Below are positions 48,554 to 57,930 of a DNA stretch of 64,000 nt, piece by piece. Location of the stretch: positions 71,199 to 135,198 of the forward strand of contig CAYWPR010000005.1 in NCBI GenBank assembly GCA_964460115.1, read 5' to 3'. A model generated the notes under the pieces. The model saw nothing but the letters and a program-made list of their open reading frames with translations. It did not search any database and was not told the origin of the DNA. This DNA comes from JAEUJZ01 sp964460115 (GTDB lineage: Bacteria > Myxococcota_A > Polyangia > Palsa-1104 > JAEUJZ01). The translations under genes were made by a program, and so were the position numbers. Every line of letters begins with the position of its first letter. Within the stretch, counting starts at the first letter, position 1.

Positions 48554-51500
48554 TCAGGCACCGCTAGGCGGTGCAGACGCCGTTTTCCCGCTTGGGCCTG
48601 CAGAAAGGGAATTGCTATTTCGACGCGTATAGCGTTCGGCCAGACAAGTTCCGGTGGCGGTCTTTTCGCGCAAAAGCGCGGCCGCGGTTCCCGCAAATAC
48701 GATTTCCCCGCCGGCGGCGCCAGCATCCGGACCAAGCTCAATGACCCAATCGGCAGAGGCGATGACGTCCGGATGATGTTCAATGATTAGCAAGGTGTCG
48801 CCACGCTCGACCAATCGCCGCAGGACCGCGATGAGGCGCCGAACATCGGAAAGATGCAGTCCGGTCGTCGGTTCATCCAGAACGTACAAAGTCGGCTCGT
48901 GTTTGACCCCGGCCGTCAGTTCATCGGCCAGCTTTAGACGCTGCGCTTCGCCGCCCGACAGAGTATGGCTGCCCTGACCAAGCTGTACATAGCCGACGCC
49001 CAGATCGCATAATGTCCGCAAGGGGGCGGCGATACGGCGGTGGGCCGCAAAGAACTCTGCGGCTTCTTCTGCTGACAAACGCAGCACCTCGCCAATGCTA
49101 AGTTCGCGGTATCGCACTTCCAAGGTCGCCGGTTCAAAACGGCTGCCGCCGCAGGCTTCGCAAGTCGTCACGACGTCTGGCAAAAAGGACATCTCGCTGA
49201 CCAAAACTCCCTGGCCTTCGCAAACCGCGCAGCGACCGCCGCTGGCGGTATTGAACGAAAAGCGCTGGGCCGTAAAACCGCGCATCTTGGCTTCCGGCAG
49301 GTTGGCGTACAAGCGGCGGATGTCATCCCAAATGCCTAAAAAAGTCGCTGGAACCGAGCGCGGCGTACGACCAATCGGCGACTGATCTACCGACATGGCC
49401 CGCTTTATGTACTTGACCCCATCGAGTCGCGCATAAGGCAGCGCCGCCGGGCCATCGCTGGTCAATCCCAGCGCCTGACGCAGCGCCGGATAAAAAGTCT
49501 TCTGCACAAGCGTACTTTTGCCCGAGCCGCTGGGTCCGGCCACCACGCACAGCGTGCCGACCGGGACGCGCAAATCGATATGCTTCAGGTTGTGGGCGTG
49601 CGCATCGCGCAATTCAATCCAGTTTCCTGACCACTGTCCTATCGGCCCATGCCCGGACAAAGCGGGCAGCCCCGGCTGCGCCGCCTGCGCCGGAATCGCC
49701 GGACCGAGCTTCAGAGCGGCGCCGGTCGGTGAATCGCTGCGGCTTAGCACTTGGGCGGCGCTGCCTTCGGCGATGATACGGCCGCCGTGCTGGCCGCCGC
49801 TTGGGCCCAGGTCTATTAGGTGGTCGGCGGCGTGAATGGTTTCTTCATCATGCTCGACGCACAATACCGTGCAGCCGCCGTCGACGAGCAAACGCAGATT
49901 GCGCAGCAGCCGCGCAGTGTCGCGTGGGTGCAGCCCGATGGTTGGTTCGTCCAGCACATAAAGCGCCCCGGTCAGTCCGCTGCCAAGCTGCGCCGACAGC
50001 CGCAGCCTTTGCATTTCTCCGCCAGACAGCGTCGCTGCCGCGCGATCAAGAGGCAGATATTCCAGGCCGATTTCGGCGATAAAAGCCAGTCGGCGCAATA
50101 GCTCAGCGTGCGGCGCGGCGGCGACCAGGGCGCGCGTGCCCTCCCAGTGAAATTTTTGCGCCAGTTTGAGGGCGCTTTGCACGTCGTGCCGGCAAAACTC
50201 GCTGTAGGTCAGCCCGCACAGCCGCACGCGCGCCGAAATGGGCGAAAGCCGCGAGCCGCCGCAAGCCGAACATGGGCGCCCGTCTTCTTCAAGAATTCCC
50301 TGCCCGGCGCAGCGTTCGCATTGACCTTGCTGGGTATTAAACGAAAACCAGCGCGGATCGAGCTCGGGAATGCCCATTCCGCAGCGCGGACAGGCGCGCG
50401 CGGTCGAAAAGATGCGTTCGTCCGCGCTTTGTTGTGCTTGCGGGGCGCCTGGGCCAATGCGCACGCTGCCGTCCCCAAAATGCAGGGCGCGGGCCAGCGT
50501 TTGCGCATCAAGCTGCTTGAGCGAACCCGTATAGATCACAAGGTCGATGGAGTGCTCGCGGGTTTTCGACAAGGCCGGCGGTGGATCGATGTCCTTAAGC
50601 TGTCCATCAATACGGGCCCTGCGCACGCCAGCCTGTAGCGCCGCGGTCAGTAGATCCAAGTAGATCCCTTTGCGGCCGCGCACCGCCGGTGCGTACAAAG
50701 TATAAAGGTCGCTTTTTTTCGCGCCGGCAAGCGCCAAAAGCTGCGCCTGCAGCTCGTCTTTGCCAAGCGCTTCGACGGGAATTTCACAAGTTGGGCAGTA
50801 GGGCGTGCCGACCTTGGCATAAAGCAGCCGCAAATAATGCGCGGCTTCGGTGACGGTGGCCACGGTCGAATTGGCGCCGGCGCGGGCGGTGCGCTGTTCC
50901 AGGGCGATGCTCGGCGGAACTCCATCGACCCGCGCCACATCGGGGCGCGGCGGCGCCGGCAGAAATTGCCGAGCATAGGGACTTAGCGTCTCTAAAAACC
51001 GGCGCTGCCCTTCGGCGTAGATGACGTCAAAGGCCAGCGACGACTTTCCCGAGCCGCTCGGACCGGTAACGACGCTGAGCTTGCCATGGGGAATGCGGCA
51101 AGATACGTCTTTTAGGTTGTGCTCGCGGGCGCGCTCGACGACGATTTCGCCATCTTGGCTGGGAGCTGCCGGCGGGGCAAAGGCTGTGTCCGTGGCAGCG
51201 GTCGGCGCTTGCAGCGCCAGACCGGTTCGCGTCTCGAGTGCCGCAATTTGCGCGGGGGTTCCGACGCCCATCAGCTGTCCGCCGTGCGGTCCGCCGCCAG
51301 GACCTAGGTCAATGACCCAGTCGGCGGCGGCGATGACTTGCAAGTCGTGCTCGACGACGACGACGCTGGCCCCTTCTTCCACCAGTTGGTGCAGCGCTGC
51401 GATGACTCGGCTCAGATCTTCGGGATGAAGGCCGGCGCTGGGTTCGTCGATAATAAATAGCGTGCCGCGGGTGGCCTGCGGCAGCCCCAAAGCCCGGGCC

Positions 51501-53986
51501 AGCTTGAGCCGCTGCGCCTCGCCCCCGGACAGCGTCGAAAGCGGTTGCCCAAGCGGCAGGTAGCCAAGGCCCAGCCGCACAAGCGGCGTCAAGGCCCGGC
51601 GCAGCGCCGAATCGGGATGCGCCGCGGAGGAAAAATGGGCCAGGACTTCGTCGATGCTCATGGCCAGCGTCTCGGCGGCGTTTTGATTCAAAAGCCGCAC
51701 CGCCAGCACTTCGGGGGCAAAGCGTTGGCCCTGACACAGCGGACAGCGGTAGCTGACGTCCGCTAGAAACTGCATTTCGACGGTTTGATAGCCCTCGCCG
51801 GAGCAGGCCGCGCAGCGGCCGGCCGGCAAGTTGAACGAAAAATGGGCCGGCGTCAGCCCGCGCCGTTTGGCTTCGGGCTCGGCGGCGAAGCGAGCGCGCA
51901 GGCGATCCCAGGCTTTGGTATAGGTGGCGGCGTTGCCGCGCGCGGTTCGTCCAAGCGGCGACTGATCGACCAGCACCACTTGACGCAGCGACCCTGTGCC
52001 CTCCAGGCTGCGATAGGCGCCGGGCAGCTCGACGTCGGTATCGCCGAAGCGCCGCGCCAGGGCGCGGTAAAGCACATCCTCGGCCAGCGTCGATTTGCCC
52101 GAGCCGCTGGGTCCGGTGATGGCGCACAGCACTTCCAGAGGAATATCGATATCCAGATCGCAAAGGTTGTGCGCCGTGACGCCGCGCAGCGTCAGGTGGT
52201 GCGCGTTATGCCGCGGCGTATGCACCGCGCTGTGTGCCGCGGCGTGGGCGCGTCCCGTCGGCAAATCGCTGCGCGATAGAAGCTGCTTGGGCAGGCCGTC
52301 AAAAAGCACGCGTCCGCCTGCAGGGCCGGCCCCCGGTCCGAGCTCGATGACGCGGTCGCTTTGGCGCAGCAGCGATTCTTCGTGTGCAATGGCCAGCACG
52401 CTGTTACCGGCCGCGGCCAGCGTTCGCATTGCTGCGCCCAGGCGCGGCACATCGCTTTTGTGCAAACCGACGCTGGGTTCATCCAGCACAAACAGCGTTC
52501 CGGTCAGCCCGGCGCCAAGCGCCGTGGTCAGGCTGGCGCGTTGCGCTTCGCCTCCAGAAAGCGTTCGCGCCGGCCGATCGAGCTGCAGATAATCCAGCCC
52601 GACTTGTTGCAAATAGCCAAGCCGCATACACAAGGCCTGACGGGCGTTTTGGCCCTGCGGACCGCGCGGCACAAGGGGCGTGATGCGTTCCAGCGCTTGG
52701 CGCACGGTTTGGGTATGCCACTCGGCCAGGTTGCATCCGGCGACCTTGTAACGCAGCGCTTCGCGGTTTAGGCGCGCGCCGGCGCAAGCCATACAAGGCA
52801 CGTAGGCCCGATAGCGCGACAAAAGCACGCGAACGTGCATCTTGTAAGTGCGTGCTTCCAAGAAACTAAACCAAGCGCGCACGCCGGGGTACTTGCCGTC
52901 TTCCCAACTGCCTTCGCCATCCAAAACCAGGTTTTGCTGCCGCGGCGTAAGCGCTTGCCAGGGCTTATCGAGCGGAATCGCCTGGCGCCGAGCAAAATCG
53001 ATCAGCGCGGCGCGTTCCCATTCCGAGCTGCGCCCATTCCACGGCCGAATGGCGCCGGCGCGCAGGCTAAGCGTCGCATCGGGAATGACCTTATTCCAAT
53101 CGATGTCGATGACGCGCCCAAAGCCGCGGCATGCGGCGCAAGCGCCAAGCGGCGAATTGTACGAAAAAAGCCGCGCGTGCGCCGGCGCAAAGCTGCGCTG
53201 ACATTGCGGACAGCGCAGACCTTTGCTGTAACTGATGCGTCGCGTCGCTGCGCCGTCGGCAAGCATATTGGGGCCCGGCTGCACGATGATTTCGGCGCGT
53301 TCGCCGTGCTTTATGCAAAGCTCCAAGGCTTCTTGCAGCCGGCCGCGGTCGCGTTCGCCCAGCAATGTGCGATCGGCGACGACTAGAGGCGGCGCAGACG
53401 CAGCGGCGTCCGGCGCCAGCGTTTCTAGGTCTGCCACCGTTTCGTCAAGCAGCACTCGACGAAATCCTTGCGTCAGCAACTGGGCGCGCTTTTCGACAAG
53501 GCTTTGTCCGGCGGGCAGCGGAAAAGCGATAAGAGCCCGCGACCCGGCAAAACTTTGGCACAGGCGCGCCGCGGCATCGGCCGAGGAGATTTCCTGCGCG
53601 GGGCGCTTGCAGTCCGCGCAGACGGGCACTCCTTCGGCGGCAAACAGCGCCGACAGGTAGGGCTCGATGTCGGTCAGCGTGGCCAAGGTCGAGCGGCTTG
53701 ATTTAACCGGCGCGCGCCTGTCCACGGCCACGGCCGCGGCCACCGGAGCCAAGCTGTCTACGGGAGGGCGCTCCAGGCGTTCGAGAAACTGCCGCGCGTA
53801 GGGGCTAAAGCTTTCTACAAAGCGCCGCTGCCCTTCGGCGTACAGTGTATCGAGGGCCAAAGACGATTTGCCCGCGCCGCTTGGACCGCAAAGCAGGACC
53901 ACCTGGCCGGGCTGTAGATCGAGGTCAACCGACTTGAGGTTGTGCGTGCGCGCGGCACGCAATGAAATGGGACGCACACCGCTCAT
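48554..53986 (-). CDS. uvrA: Single-chain tandem UvrA (two complete UvrA copies fused)
   Basis: 1,810 residues, twice the usual 940. Each half carries the two UvrA nucleotide-binding domains. Walker A sites: GPSGAGKSS (about 33), GPSGSGKST (about 624), GPSGSGKSS (about 975) and GPSGSGKST (about 1483). ABC signatures: LSGGEAQR (about 473), LSGGEAQR (about 820), LSGGEMQR (about 1320) and LSGGEAQR (about 1675). Zinc-module CxxC pairs occur in both halves (for example CPQC and CAAC; CPRC and CERC). The halves join near residue 930. UvrA normally dimerises to find bulky DNA lesions with UvrB, so this chain is a covalent dimer. A kinase gene follows 8 bp later. Confidence 0.93.
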   Translation of the reverse strand: MSGVRPISLRAARTHNLKSVDLDLQPGQVVLLCGPSGAGKSSLALDTLYAEGQRRFVESFSPYARQFLERLERPPVDSLAPVAAAVAVDRRAPVKSSRSTLATLTDIEPYLSALFAAEGVPVCADCKRPAQEISSADAAARLCQSFAGSRALIAFPLPAGQSLVEKRAQLLTQGFRRVLLDETVADLETLAPDAAASAPPLVVADRTLLGERDRGRLQEALELCIKHGERAEIIVQPGPNMLADGAATRRISYSKGLRCPQCQRSFAPAHARLFSYNSPLGACAACRGFGRVIDIDWNKVIPDATLSLRAGAIRPWNGRSSEWERAALIDFARRQAIPLDKPWQALTPRQQNLVLDGEGSWEDGKYPGVRAWFSFLEARTYKMHVRVLLSRYRAYVPCMACAGARLNREALRYKVAGCNLAEWHTQTVRQALERITPLVPRGPQGQNARQALCMRLGYLQQVGLDYLQLDRPARTLSGGEAQRASLTTALGAGLTGTLFVLDEPSVGLHKSDVPRLGAAMRTLAAAGNSVLAIAHEESLLRQSDRVIELGPGAGPAGGRVLFDGLPKQLLSRSDLPTGRAHAAAHSAVHTPRHNAHHLTLRGVTAHNLCDLDIDIPLEVLCAITGPSGSGKSTLAEDVLYRALARRFGDTDVELPGAYRSLEGTGSLRQVVLVDQSPLGRTARGNAATYTKAWDRLRARFAAEPEAKRRGLTPAHFSFNLPAGRCAACSGEGYQTVEMQFLADVSYRCPLCQGQRFAPEVLAVRLLNQNAAETLAMSIDEVLAHFSSAAHPDSALRRALTPLVRLGLGYLPLGQPLSTLSGGEAQRLKLARALGLPQATRGTLFIIDEPSAGLHPEDLSRVIAALHQLVEEGASVVVVEHDLQVIAAADWVIDLGPGGGPHGGQLMGVGTPAQIAALETRTGLALQAPTAATDTAFAPPAAPSQDGEIVVERAREHNLKDVSCRIPHGKLSVVTGPSGSGKSSLAFDVIYAEGQRRFLETLSPYARQFLPAPPRPDVARVDGVPPSIALEQRTARAGANSTVATVTEAAHYLRLLYAKVGTPYCPTCEIPVEALGKDELQAQLLALAGAKKSDLYTLYAPAVRGRKGIYLDLLTAALQAGVRRARIDGQLKDIDPPPALSKTREHSIDLVIYTGSLKQLDAQTLARALHFGDGSVRIGPGAPQAQQSADERIFSTARACPRCGMGIPELDPRWFSFNTQQGQCERCAGQGILEEDGRPCSACGGSRLSPISARVRLCGLTYSEFCRHDVQSALKLAQKFHWEGTRALVAAAPHAELLRRLAFIAEIGLEYLPLDRAAATLSGGEMQRLRLSAQLGSGLTGALYVLDEPTIGLHPRDTARLLRNLRLLVDGGCTVLCVEHDEETIHAADHLIDLGPSGGQHGGRIIAEGSAAQVLSRSDSPTGAALKLGPAIPAQAAQPGLPALSGHGPIGQWSGNWIELRDAHAHNLKHIDLRVPVGTLCVVAGPSGSGKSTLVQKTFYPALRQALGLTSDGPAALPYARLDGVKYIKRAMSVDQSPIGRTPRSVPATFLGIWDDIRRLYANLPEAKMRGFTAQRFSFNTASGGRCAVCEGQGVLVSEMSFLPDVVTTCEACGGSRFEPATLEVRYRELSIGEVLRLSAEEAAEFFAAHRRIAAPLRTLCDLGVGYVQLGQGSHTLSGGEAQRLKLADELTAGVKHEPTLYVLDEPTTGLHLSDVRRLIAVLRRLVERGDTLLIIEHHPDVIASADWVIELGPDAGAAGGEIVFAGTAAALLREKTATGTCLAERYTRRNSNSLSAGPSGKTASAPPSGA

Positions 53987-54039
53987 TTAGCCTACAGCGG
54001 GAAGTTCGCAAAGTGCGCAGATCAAGGTAGGCTTAACGC

Positions 54040-54555
54040 ATGTCTCAAAAGGTAGAAGATTCTACAGATCGCTGGGCCTCGCCCGCCGCCACCGCGGCCG
54101 TGTATGACAGCTTCGATGAATTTTTGCAGGCGGCCATTCGTGATTACTACGAACGCGGCTGGCAGCGGCCCAATTTTGTCGCGTTGCTGATTGCTTCGGG
54201 ACAGACCGGCAATATGGCCAAAAATGCTTTTGGCAGCACCGATGGGCTGAAAAAATTGGCGCTGGGTACGGTCGGCGTGCTGGCCATTCGCGTTGTACTA
54301 ACGCGCATTTTGACCGGCCCGCTGGGTTTGCTTTTGACGGGCGTGTCGGTGGCTTCGCTTGTGGCTTTGTTCATACGCCATCAGCGCGAGATCATGAGCA
54401 AGACTGCGCGGTTTCGCGAGCTTATCGAGCGCACGCATGACAGCTTCGAAGAAGCGCAAGCCGGCTATCGTCAGAATCGTTTGGACGCCAGCGAGCGCAA
54501 CATGATGGTCGATGGGTTGATGCGGCGTTTTCTGCGCGAATGCGATGAGATTTGA
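54040..54555 (+). CDS. Hypothetical protein with two hydrophobic segments
   Basis: 171 residues, divergent from uvrA by 53 bp. N-terminal soluble helix, two adjacent transmembrane-like segments (about 70-110: KLALGTVGVLAIRVVLTRIL and GPLGLLLTGVSVASLVALF), then a charged amphipathic C-terminal helix (about 120-171). No recognised domain. AAAGG lies shortly before the ATG. Function unknown; being opposite uvrA does not by itself imply a repair role. Confidence 0.55.
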   Translation: MSQKVEDSTDRWASPAATAAVYDSFDEFLQAAIRDYYERGWQRPNFVALLIASGQTGNMAKNAFGSTDGLKKLALGTVGVLAIRVVLTRILTGPLGLLLTGVSVASLVALFIRHQREIMSKTARFRELIERTHDSFEEAQAGYRQNRLDASERNMMVDGLMRRFLRECDEI

Positions 54556-54608
54556 CCAAAAACTCGGCGCAACAAGCAGCGCGGCAGTTGCCGGCTATAC
54601 TGAGCGCA

Positions 54609-55562
54609 ATGCGCAGGCACTGGGTTTTGGCGCTGCTTTTTTTCGTCGGGACGATTGGCTGTAAAAAAAACACGGCGGTACCGCTGCCTATACGCGTGAC
54701 CCGCGTGGCAATCAGCGTGACCGAGCTCGAGGAACGTTTTTCGACGACGGAGCTGCGCGCGGCGGCGCAGCGCGGGCTTATTCGCGCCAATGTAGCGGTG
54801 GTTGAGGATGCTCAGGAAGCAGGGGTCGGTGATTTTCAACTGCGAATGCAGGTTCGGCTGGAGGAAAACGCCGAAGATCACATGCTGCGCGCGATGTGCG
54901 CTGGAATGCTCAGCGCGCGGCACGCGGAAGTGGAAGGGCAACGCGGACCCGAGCTGAGCAAGCTAGAGCACGTCGGACTGACCGAAAAAGCGCTGAAAGA
55001 ACCGATCGATTCGGCGGCCGTGCTATCGCTTCTTCAAAAGCTTATTGAAGACACCGCCCATACCCTGGGCACCGAGCTGCATCTATTGGCGATGGACACG
55101 CGGGCGCTTTTGGCTTTGGTGGGCAAAGACGACGGCGATTTTGTGCTGCGCAAAACAGCGATACAGATTTTGGGACAGCGCAAAGAACGCTTGGCGGTGC
55201 CGGTGCTGATTGGGCTGATTAAAGAGCGGGCCGGTAAAATTCCGCGCGAAGAAGGGGCGGCGCGGCAAGCTTGGGCGCAGCATAGCGTGCTGCGCGATAC
55301 CGCCATCGGAGCGCTTGTGGAAATCGGCGATGAAAGCGCTGTGCGCCCGCTACTTGATTCAGTGCCCTTTGGAGCGCATTCCGAAATGGGCAAGCTTTTG
55401 GAAGCGGTGGCGACTTTGGGCGGGAATGATGCGCGACGCTATTTACAGTTTGTGCGCAGCAGCCATCCCGAACCTGCCATTCGATCGCAGGCGGAAGAGG
55501 CGCTGACGCGGCTGGAAAAGCGGCGCAAGCTGCCGGATGCCGGAGCTCCTTCGGGGGGCTGA
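54609..55562 (+). CDS. HEAT-repeat-like lipoprotein
   Basis: 317 residues from the ATG at 54609. The N-terminus (MRRHWVLALLFFVGTIGCKK) is a lipoprotein signal with Cys in the lipobox, which is why I prefer this start to the TTG at 54552 overlapping the previous stop. The C-terminal half (about 170-310) has HEAT/PBS-lyase-type helical repeats, such as LRKTAIQILGQRKERLAVPVLIGLIKE and LRDTAIGALVEIGDESAVRPLLDSV. This suggests a protein-binding scaffold on the membrane surface. No enzymatic motif. It ends 5 bp from the convergent desaturase gene. Confidence 0.65.
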   Translation: MRRHWVLALLFFVGTIGCKKNTAVPLPIRVTRVAISVTELEERFSTTELRAAAQRGLIRANVAVVEDAQEAGVGDFQLRMQVRLEENAEDHMLRAMCAGMLSARHAEVEGQRGPELSKLEHVGLTEKALKEPIDSAAVLSLLQKLIEDTAHTLGTELHLLAMDTRALLALVGKDDGDFVLRKTAIQILGQRKERLAVPVLIGLIKERAGKIPREEGAARQAWAQHSVLRDTAIGALVEIGDESAVRPLLDSVPFGAHSEMGKLLEAVATLGGNDARRYLQFVRSSHPEPAIRSQAEEALTRLEKRRKLPDAGAPSGG

Positions 55563-55567
55563 CAGCC

Positions 55568-56557
55568 TCAGGCAGCAGGTCGTCTTCTTTTGCTGCCACG
55601 TTCGAGAAGCGCTGGTGGAATGGGATGAGTGCGGCCGAGAAGCTGCTCCCAGCATTTGGTATTAAAAACGAACGGCTGTAGCGGCGGTGGCACGATCTGG
55701 CGCAGCCGAAGGTGGTATTTGGGCAGCAAATACCAAGGCACGTTGAAGTTGAGATGATGCTCGAAGTGCAGGCTGATGTTAAATGGCATAAGCAGCCGCC
55801 GACCGAAGAACAGCGACGTGCGCGAACGCAGCAGGGGATGCGGCTCTAGACCGATTGCACCGCCATGCTCGAGGGCGCCCTTGAACTGATTCAAGGTGCC
55901 GAGCACTTGCAGGGCGAAAAGAAAAGCCAACGGCGCATACCAGCAAAGCTGGCTGGCCGTCGCCCCGATCAAAATCGCCCAAAAGAGAAGCGATGCGACG
56001 GGAATCCACTTTCCGCTTGGGTATTTGCGGCTTGGATTCCAAATAAATACGTATCCCGGCACAAGCAGCATGAGCGTGATCCGAATGAGGAATGGACGAC
56101 CGGTTAGGACGTTTTCCTGCTGCGGATCATCTGGCTCAAGCGGGTGTTGATGATGCGTCACATGCCCCACGGCCCAATGACAGTGGTAGTTGGTGGAAAA
56201 AGGAATGGCGATTGCCCATCCGGACAAGCGATTCCAAAGTCGGCTGCGGCGACTGTCTTCTGACAGCAGGAACATGTTATGGGACGATTCGTGGATGATC
56301 AGAATGTACAAAGCAAAAAAGCAGATGCCCACGATGACGCCCGCTACCGGAATATAAAGCCATGGCTGCCATCGGGCCGCACTTCCGACGACCGTAGCGA
56401 TGATAAGAAGCAAAGCAGTCGTCGCACTTAGGTTGATGGCGTTGTGCCGCCCTCTATGCTGTTTGCGAAAGTGGAGTTCATTGCCGCAGGCGATTCCTGC
56501 TTTGAGCCATGAATCCTGCGGCGCCCGTGTGCCGTTTCCGTCAGCGCGGCCCTTCAT
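55568..56557 (-). CDS. Membrane fatty acid desaturase-family oxygenase
   Basis: 329 residues with about four to six transmembrane helices and the three histidine boxes of the membrane desaturase/hydroxylase superfamily: HESSH (about residue 89), HVTHH (about 130) and HFEHH (about 259), plus EHGG. The iron centre oxidises an acyl chain or similar lipid using O2. It follows the aminotransferase-like gene by 36 bp on the same strand, so the two are probably co-transcribed. The substrate may be an amino-acid-linked or free lipid; not decidable here. Confidence 0.85.
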   Translation of the reverse strand: MKGRADGNGTRAPQDSWLKAGIACGNELHFRKQHRGRHNAINLSATTALLLIIATVVGSAARWQPWLYIPVAGVIVGICFFALYILIIHESSHNMFLLSEDSRRSRLWNRLSGWAIAIPFSTNYHCHWAVGHVTHHQHPLEPDDPQQENVLTGRPFLIRITLMLLVPGYVFIWNPSRKYPSGKWIPVASLLFWAILIGATASQLCWYAPLAFLFALQVLGTLNQFKGALEHGGAIGLEPHPLLRSRTSLFFGRRLLMPFNISLHFEHHLNFNVPWYLLPKYHLRLRQIVPPPLQPFVFNTKCWEQLLGRTHPIPPALLERGSKRRRPAA

Positions 56558-56593
56558 GACAGAAAACCTTTTTCGCGAAAAAGGAGTGCCGCT

Positions 56594-57748
56594 TTAGACG
56601 GCGTCAGGCACGGCAAGGGCGATGCCAAGGGCTGTAAGCAGCGCCCGGTTCTCGAAGTCAAGACCTACCGTCACGCGGAAATACTGATCGTAGTCCTCGC
56701 CAATCGAGGACGTGAAGATCTTAATCAGGACTCCGAGCTCACGCAGGCGCGCTGCCAGTCGCTTTGCCGAGGCAGAAGGCTCGTGCAGGGAGCAGAGAAT
56801 GAAGTTCGTCTCCGACTGATAGGCGGTGACTCCAGTCAGCGCATTCAATTCGGAATACAGCATATCGCGCTGCGCTCCGATCTCTTGCCGCAGCCGCGGC
56901 AGATGCTCAGGGTCTTCCAGCGCGGCGACGGCGAGCGATTCGGCGAGCGCGCCAATTCGATAACTCGTGTATTGGGTACTAAGCTCCTCCACAAGCGGGG
57001 CTGCGGCCACAAGGTAGCCAAGGTGCAGCGCCGCCAGCCCATGTGCAAACGAAAACGAGCGGCTGACCGCCAAGTTCGACCGCGTCGGCACCAAAGAGAC
57101 GACGCTGGCGTTTCGCGCGGGGTCCAGGTACTCCACGTAGGCTTCATCGACCCAGAAGAAGCTCTGCGGGTGCCGATCGAGAAGGGTTTCCAGATCGTTT
57201 CGGCCAAGGAGTAGCTGACCCGTTGGATTGTTCGGATTGCACAAGTAGACGAGTCCGGCGCGGCGGCGCAGACAGTGATCGAGCCGGTCCACATCAAACC
57301 TAAACCCCTGCCCGCGCTGCATCGGCAGAAGATAGGTCGTCAAGCCGACCTTGGCGGCCCCGTCGGTTACCTTTGTGTAGGTAAGGCGCGGCGCTATGAT
57401 GGGATAGCCTGACTTGTTTATAAGATGCCGCGCGATGCGAATGGGAGAGCTAAGAATTTTTTTACGGATAAGAAATGGAATGGCTTGTCTTAGGATAGGG
57501 CCACTGCCGTTGGCGAGCAGTACATTCTTCGAAGAGACTTTGTCGTAGCGCGCTATTGCCGCGGTGAGCGGTTCATTGTTCGCGGTGCTGTAAAAGCGCA
57601 GCGACGTATCTGTGCGGTAGCTTTGCAGCACGCGCAAGCACGCTGGCGAGCAGCGTGTTCCGTCATTTAGGCCAAGATTGATAAGTCCGCCAGAAACTTT
57701 CGTCGGTGCTACTTCTTGAGGCAAGAGCATGCGAGGAGCGGCAAGCAT
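56594..57748 (-). CDS. HisC-like aminotransferase fold lacking the PLP lysine
   Basis: 384 residues with the class I/II aminotransferase layout of the HisC group: CNPNNPTGQLLLG (about 175), FFWVDEAYVEYLDP (about 197) and, where SK(A/I)xGLAGLRxGY is expected, SFSFAHGLAALHLGY (about 230). The Schiff-base Lys is Phe, and the Arg of GLRxGY is His; codons read from the sequence are TCG TTT GCA CAT. The substrate-carboxylate Arg near the end (FRVTVGLDFENRALL) is retained. It is likely inactive as a normal aminotransferase, or it uses a different chemistry. A promoter lies upstream; the desaturase gene follows directly. Family call firm, activity unknown. Confidence 0.82.
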   Translation of the reverse strand: MLAAPRMLLPQEVAPTKVSGGLINLGLNDGTRCSPACLRVLQSYRTDTSLRFYSTANNEPLTAAIARYDKVSSKNVLLANGSGPILRQAIPFLIRKKILSSPIRIARHLINKSGYPIIAPRLTYTKVTDGAAKVGLTTYLLPMQRGQGFRFDVDRLDHCLRRRAGLVYLCNPNNPTGQLLLGRNDLETLLDRHPQSFFWVDEAYVEYLDPARNASVVSLVPTRSNLAVSRSFSFAHGLAALHLGYLVAAAPLVEELSTQYTSYRIGALAESLAVAALEDPEHLPRLRQEIGAQRDMLYSELNALTGVTAYQSETNFILCSLHEPSASAKRLAARLRELGVLIKIFTSSIGEDYDQYFRVTVGLDFENRALLTALGIALAVPDAV

Positions 57749-57775
57749 GGCGGCACATTACACGCTTATTACGCG

Positions 57776-57804
57776 AAAATGGAAAAGATGTCGGTTGCTG
57801 TCAA
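57776..57804 (-). promoter_or_regulatory. Candidate promoter for the lysine-less aminotransferase gene
   Basis: Minus strand: perfect TTGACA (57799-57804) and CATTTT (57776-57781) with a 17-bp spacer, 28 bp before the ATG at 57748. The -10 is weak. No clear ribosome-binding site lies between. Confidence 0.45.
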
Positions 57805-57883
57805 AACTCCTTAGTTTACCGAATTAAGGATTTATGGATTTTGTAATTCTTGCAGATTTTTCCCTCGCAAAAGCGCGATGCTC

Positions 57884-57903
57884 AAAAGGAGCACGCTCCT
57901 TTT
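57884..57903 (-). terminator. Intrinsic terminator after the Gre-like gene
   Basis: AAAAGGAG (57884-57891) and CTCCTTTT (57896-57903) form an 8-bp stem with a CACG loop and A/T runs on both sides. It lies 27 bp downstream of the Gre-like stop on the minus strand. Confidence 0.75.
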
Positions 57904-57930
57904 CGATCAAGCGGAAGGCGGCGCATCCCA

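Noticed and set aside
54040..54555. DNA-repair function for the gene opposite uvrA
   Set aside because: Position only; no domain or motif supports it.
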